Assembly: GCA_934149275.1 (NCBI GenBank)
Contig: CAKPEG010000010.1
Span: 1 to 51,355, forward strand
Origin: an uncultured Clostridia bacterium
GTDB lineage: Bacteria; Bacillota; Clostridia; TANB77; CAG-508
DNA length: 51,355 nt
Direction: 5' to 3'
Positions 49,738-51,355 of this stretch are shown one piece after another (position 1 is the first letter of the stretch; the number at the start of each line of letters is the position of its first letter). The position numbers and the translations under genes are program-made. The notes beneath the pieces are model-generated. The model saw only the letters and a program-made list of their open reading frames with translations. It was not told the origin of the DNA and did no database searches.

Positions 49738-51165
49738 TTACTTATTTACTCTTTTGAACACCTGACTGCTTTTAATCCATGGTCCAAAAATAACAATCTT
49801 CTCTTCTGTATCCAAATCAATATACATTGGTGCATTAATAAACACCTGATCCGACTGACCTGCTTGATTCATATACACCGGATCATAGCATTCAATCTTC
49901 ACAATACCATAGTGCTTATTATAAGCCATATAATAAGTCGGCCAGAGAAAAGAATTTGTATCATCTACAATCTCCACATTCGACTTAAATTCTCCCAGTC
50001 TGTACAGTCTTCTCTTTTCTTTCATTTCCAAGAAATTGTTTCCTAAAATAGGCTGCATCCAGAATCTCCTGCCATTAATCAGCCCAACTGTCCGTTTTTT
50101 CTCCTGTTCAATCATCTCGTCCAATGTGTCAAACGATGCATATTTTTTTCTTCTTGAGAATATTAACTTAAGATCAGATTTGTCATACAGTTTAATTGCC
50201 GGATTTCTCTTCAAACCGCTAAAGTTCTGCCTCAGCATGCTTACTGATTCTTTCCCTTTAACAACAATATCGATATCCGAACAGTCCGTATATCCTTCAA
50301 GCAAAATGCTTCCTTCTATTCCTATGTCCTCTAATAAAATTCCTAGTTCATTTATCATTATATCTATTATTTGTTTTGTATCCTTCAAAATTGTTTCATT
50401 TCCATCGTAATTATATAAGTCTTTTGTTTTCTCAAAAGGATTGTATATTCTAGCAATCTCTTCTGGTTTAAACAAGCACAGTTCTTCTCCGAATCTATCG
50501 ACTTTGCCAACCTGTATATTATTAAAAAGCTTTGAGTATAAAATAGATTCTTCAATTGAATTGTTCCTTGCGTACTGATATCTGTTGATAAGCCGTGTAT
50601 CTCTTTCAGCACCTGCAACTTTAAAGTATTTAGGTATTCCAATAACTTTTCCTTTTTCATAGCAATGCTCAGACACTGTATGACAATAAGTACCATCCTT
50701 TAGCATGAAATAATCAGGAAAGCTAATTATGTCTTCAGCAGACTCAACCTTGTACAAGCACTTGATTTCGTAATACAATCTATTCTCATTTGATGAATGA
50801 ATTGTATTCTCCAAAATGTTCATTCCATATTTTCTTCTTAAAGTACCCGGCTGGCTGTATTGTGGGTTTGTAGCTCCGACAAAATTGTTAAACCTTTCAA
50901 CAACATTGTCGCCACCTTTAATCAAGCAAATCACCACTTCACCAGACGTCATGTACTTCATCAAATCCAAAAAGAATGGTTGATTTTTGCTTTCGTAATA
51001 CAAAGTACAAACTTCATCTACAGTAAGACGCTTCTGAATAAAATTGCCTACTTCATATTCGTTCTTCCGAATATCGTTGATTATAGAATCAACAATCTTC
51101 CTCTTAAGTGCATCAGGTTTCAGTACACACAAAGTTACATTACCAAGCATTTCCGTTTTGCTCAT
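49738..51165 (-). CDS. Fusion of nucleoside diphosphate kinase and Pol-beta-type nucleotidyltransferase
   Basis: Residues 8-140 are an NDPK: LCVLKPDALKRKIV (Lys of the active site), YYESKNQPFF, MTSGEVVICLIKG, GATNPQYSQPGTLRRKYG (phosphate-binding Arg) and the catalytic His123 in NTIHSSNE. Residues 150-475 form a second domain with the nucleotidyltransferase motif GS at 285-286 followed by SDIDIVVKG (Asp297 and Asp299) and a possible third carboxylate in KLYDKSDLKLIF. The segment before it (YCHTVSEHCYEKGKVIGIPK, RLINRYQYARNNSI) recalls archaeal-type predicted nucleotidyltransferases. Normal NDPKs are about 135-150 aa and free-standing. The gene is less AT-rich than its neighbours and stands alone; SD AAAGGGAGG precedes the ATG. 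The product could channel NTPs to a transferase. Confidence 0.85.
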   Translation of the reverse strand: MSKTEMLGNVTLCVLKPDALKRKIVDSIINDIRKNEYEVGNFIQKRLTVDEVCTLYYESKNQPFFLDLMKYMTSGEVVICLIKGGDNVVERFNNFVGATNPQYSQPGTLRRKYGMNILENTIHSSNENRLYYEIKCLYKVESAEDIISFPDYFMLKDGTYCHTVSEHCYEKGKVIGIPKYFKVAGAERDTRLINRYQYARNNSIEESILYSKLFNNIQVGKVDRFGEELCLFKPEEIARIYNPFEKTKDLYNYDGNETILKDTKQIIDIMINELGILLEDIGIEGSILLEGYTDCSDIDIVVKGKESVSMLRQNFSGLKRNPAIKLYDKSDLKLIFSRRKKYASFDTLDEMIEQEKKRTVGLINGRRFWMQPILGNNFLEMKEKRRLYRLGEFKSNVEIVDDTNSFLWPTYYMAYNKHYGIVKIECYDPVYMNQAGQSDQVFINAPMYIDLDTEEKIVIFGPWIKSSQVFKRVNK

Positions 51166-51227
51166 AATTACCTCCCTTTAAATAGATATATTAATATCAT
51201 ATCTTTACATATTTTGGTAACAACGTT

Positions 51228-51256
51228 ATTATAATATCATTTCCACTATTTGTCAA
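51228..51256 (-). promoter_or_regulatory. Promoter of the NDPK-nucleotidyltransferase gene
   Basis: On the minus strand TTGACA (51251-51256), a 17-base spacer and TATAAT (51228-51233), about 63 bases before the ATG. Confidence 0.75.
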
Positions 51257-51289
51257 TTAGTATTAATTAAAAAGAAACATACATATAAA

Positions 51290-51355
51290 ATTTTTGAATC
51301 ACCGCGCAGGGACCAAACGAACGAAGTGAGTTCGATTGAAGCATTCTACCCGATT
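51290..51355. other. GC-richer window end with short hairpin
   Basis: The last 65 bases are distinctly richer in GC (CCGCGCAGGGACC) than the preceding spacer. They contain the hairpin CGAAC-GAAGTGA-GTTCG (51318-51334). No ORF can be assigned; it may belong to a different element beginning beyond the window. Confidence 0.35.

Overview
The window is AT-rich DNA from a spore-forming anaerobe of the Bacillota, most likely a gut member of the Clostridia. The evidence is: the sporulation genes yabP and yabQ beside a divIC-like gene and rho; a T-box-controlled tyrosyl-tRNA synthetase; a fermentative bifunctional AdhE; a Gram-positive cell-wall-anchored protein with an IPQTG sorting signal; and Shine-Dalgarno and sigma-A promoter sequences close to consensus. 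There are no rRNA or tRNA genes, no complete transposase gene and no CRISPR array. All identifications come from reading the sequence and translations; no searches were run.

Layout. 1-9.6 kb is an accessory region. It holds gene fragments, a DUF2798 membrane-protein gene with an in-frame stop, a divergent HxlR regulator and its degenerate metallo-beta-lactamase-fold target, a compact operon of zinc-macrodomain, class M sirtuin and DUF1848 protein, three small genes flanked by a 130-bp imperfect direct repeat, a candidate small RNA with its own promoter and terminator, about 0.9 kb without genes, and a RhuM/Fic gene broken by a frameshift. 9.8-17.0 kb has a large membrane protein, a canonical CobB sirtuin, rho, the yabP-yabQ-divIC cluster and aspartokinase. 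17.3-25.4 kb has an anthrax-lethal-factor-like metallopeptidase, adhE with a kinase-like partner, a YhcC-type radical SAM protein, a TrhA/HlyIII membrane protein and a repeat protein. 25.5-31.6 kb has a ferritin-like protein, tyrS, a broken surface protein, a flippase-like protein, ybaK and prfB with its programmed frameshift. 32-40.6 kb has oleate hydratase with a TetR regulator, a cysteine desulfurase and TtcA-like thiolation pair, an Asn-rich wall-anchored protein, a secreted alpha/beta hydrolase and a DUF3419 enzyme. 40.7-51.2 kb has an ABC-2 exporter behind an attenuator-like leader with a short upstream ORF, two Nudix hydrolases, a large two-HTH regulator, a DegT aminotransferase pseudogene, an alkaline-phosphatase-superfamily hydrolase and a nucleoside diphosphate kinase fused to a nucleotidyltransferase.

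How the genes relate. The macrodomain/SirTM pair is the kind of module known to add and remove ADP-ribose on a protein target; here it lacks the usual lipoyl-carrier genes and carries a DUF1848 Fe-S-type protein instead. The cysteine desulfurase probably feeds sulfur to the adjacent thiolase. Five single genes (12567-12836, 17292-18311, 23922-25379, 39629-40642 and 49738-51165) are visibly less AT-rich than their neighbours and look like separately acquired cargo, each with its own promoter. At least four genes are broken (DUF2798, RhuM/Fic, the surface protein near 28.5 kb and the DegT aminotransferase), so gene decay is a theme. The most promising undescribed items are the NDPK-nucleotidyltransferase fusion, the twin-domain lethal-factor-like protein, the attenuator of the ABC exporter, the macro/SirTM/DUF1848 operon, the 143-bp palindromic element and the candidate small RNA.
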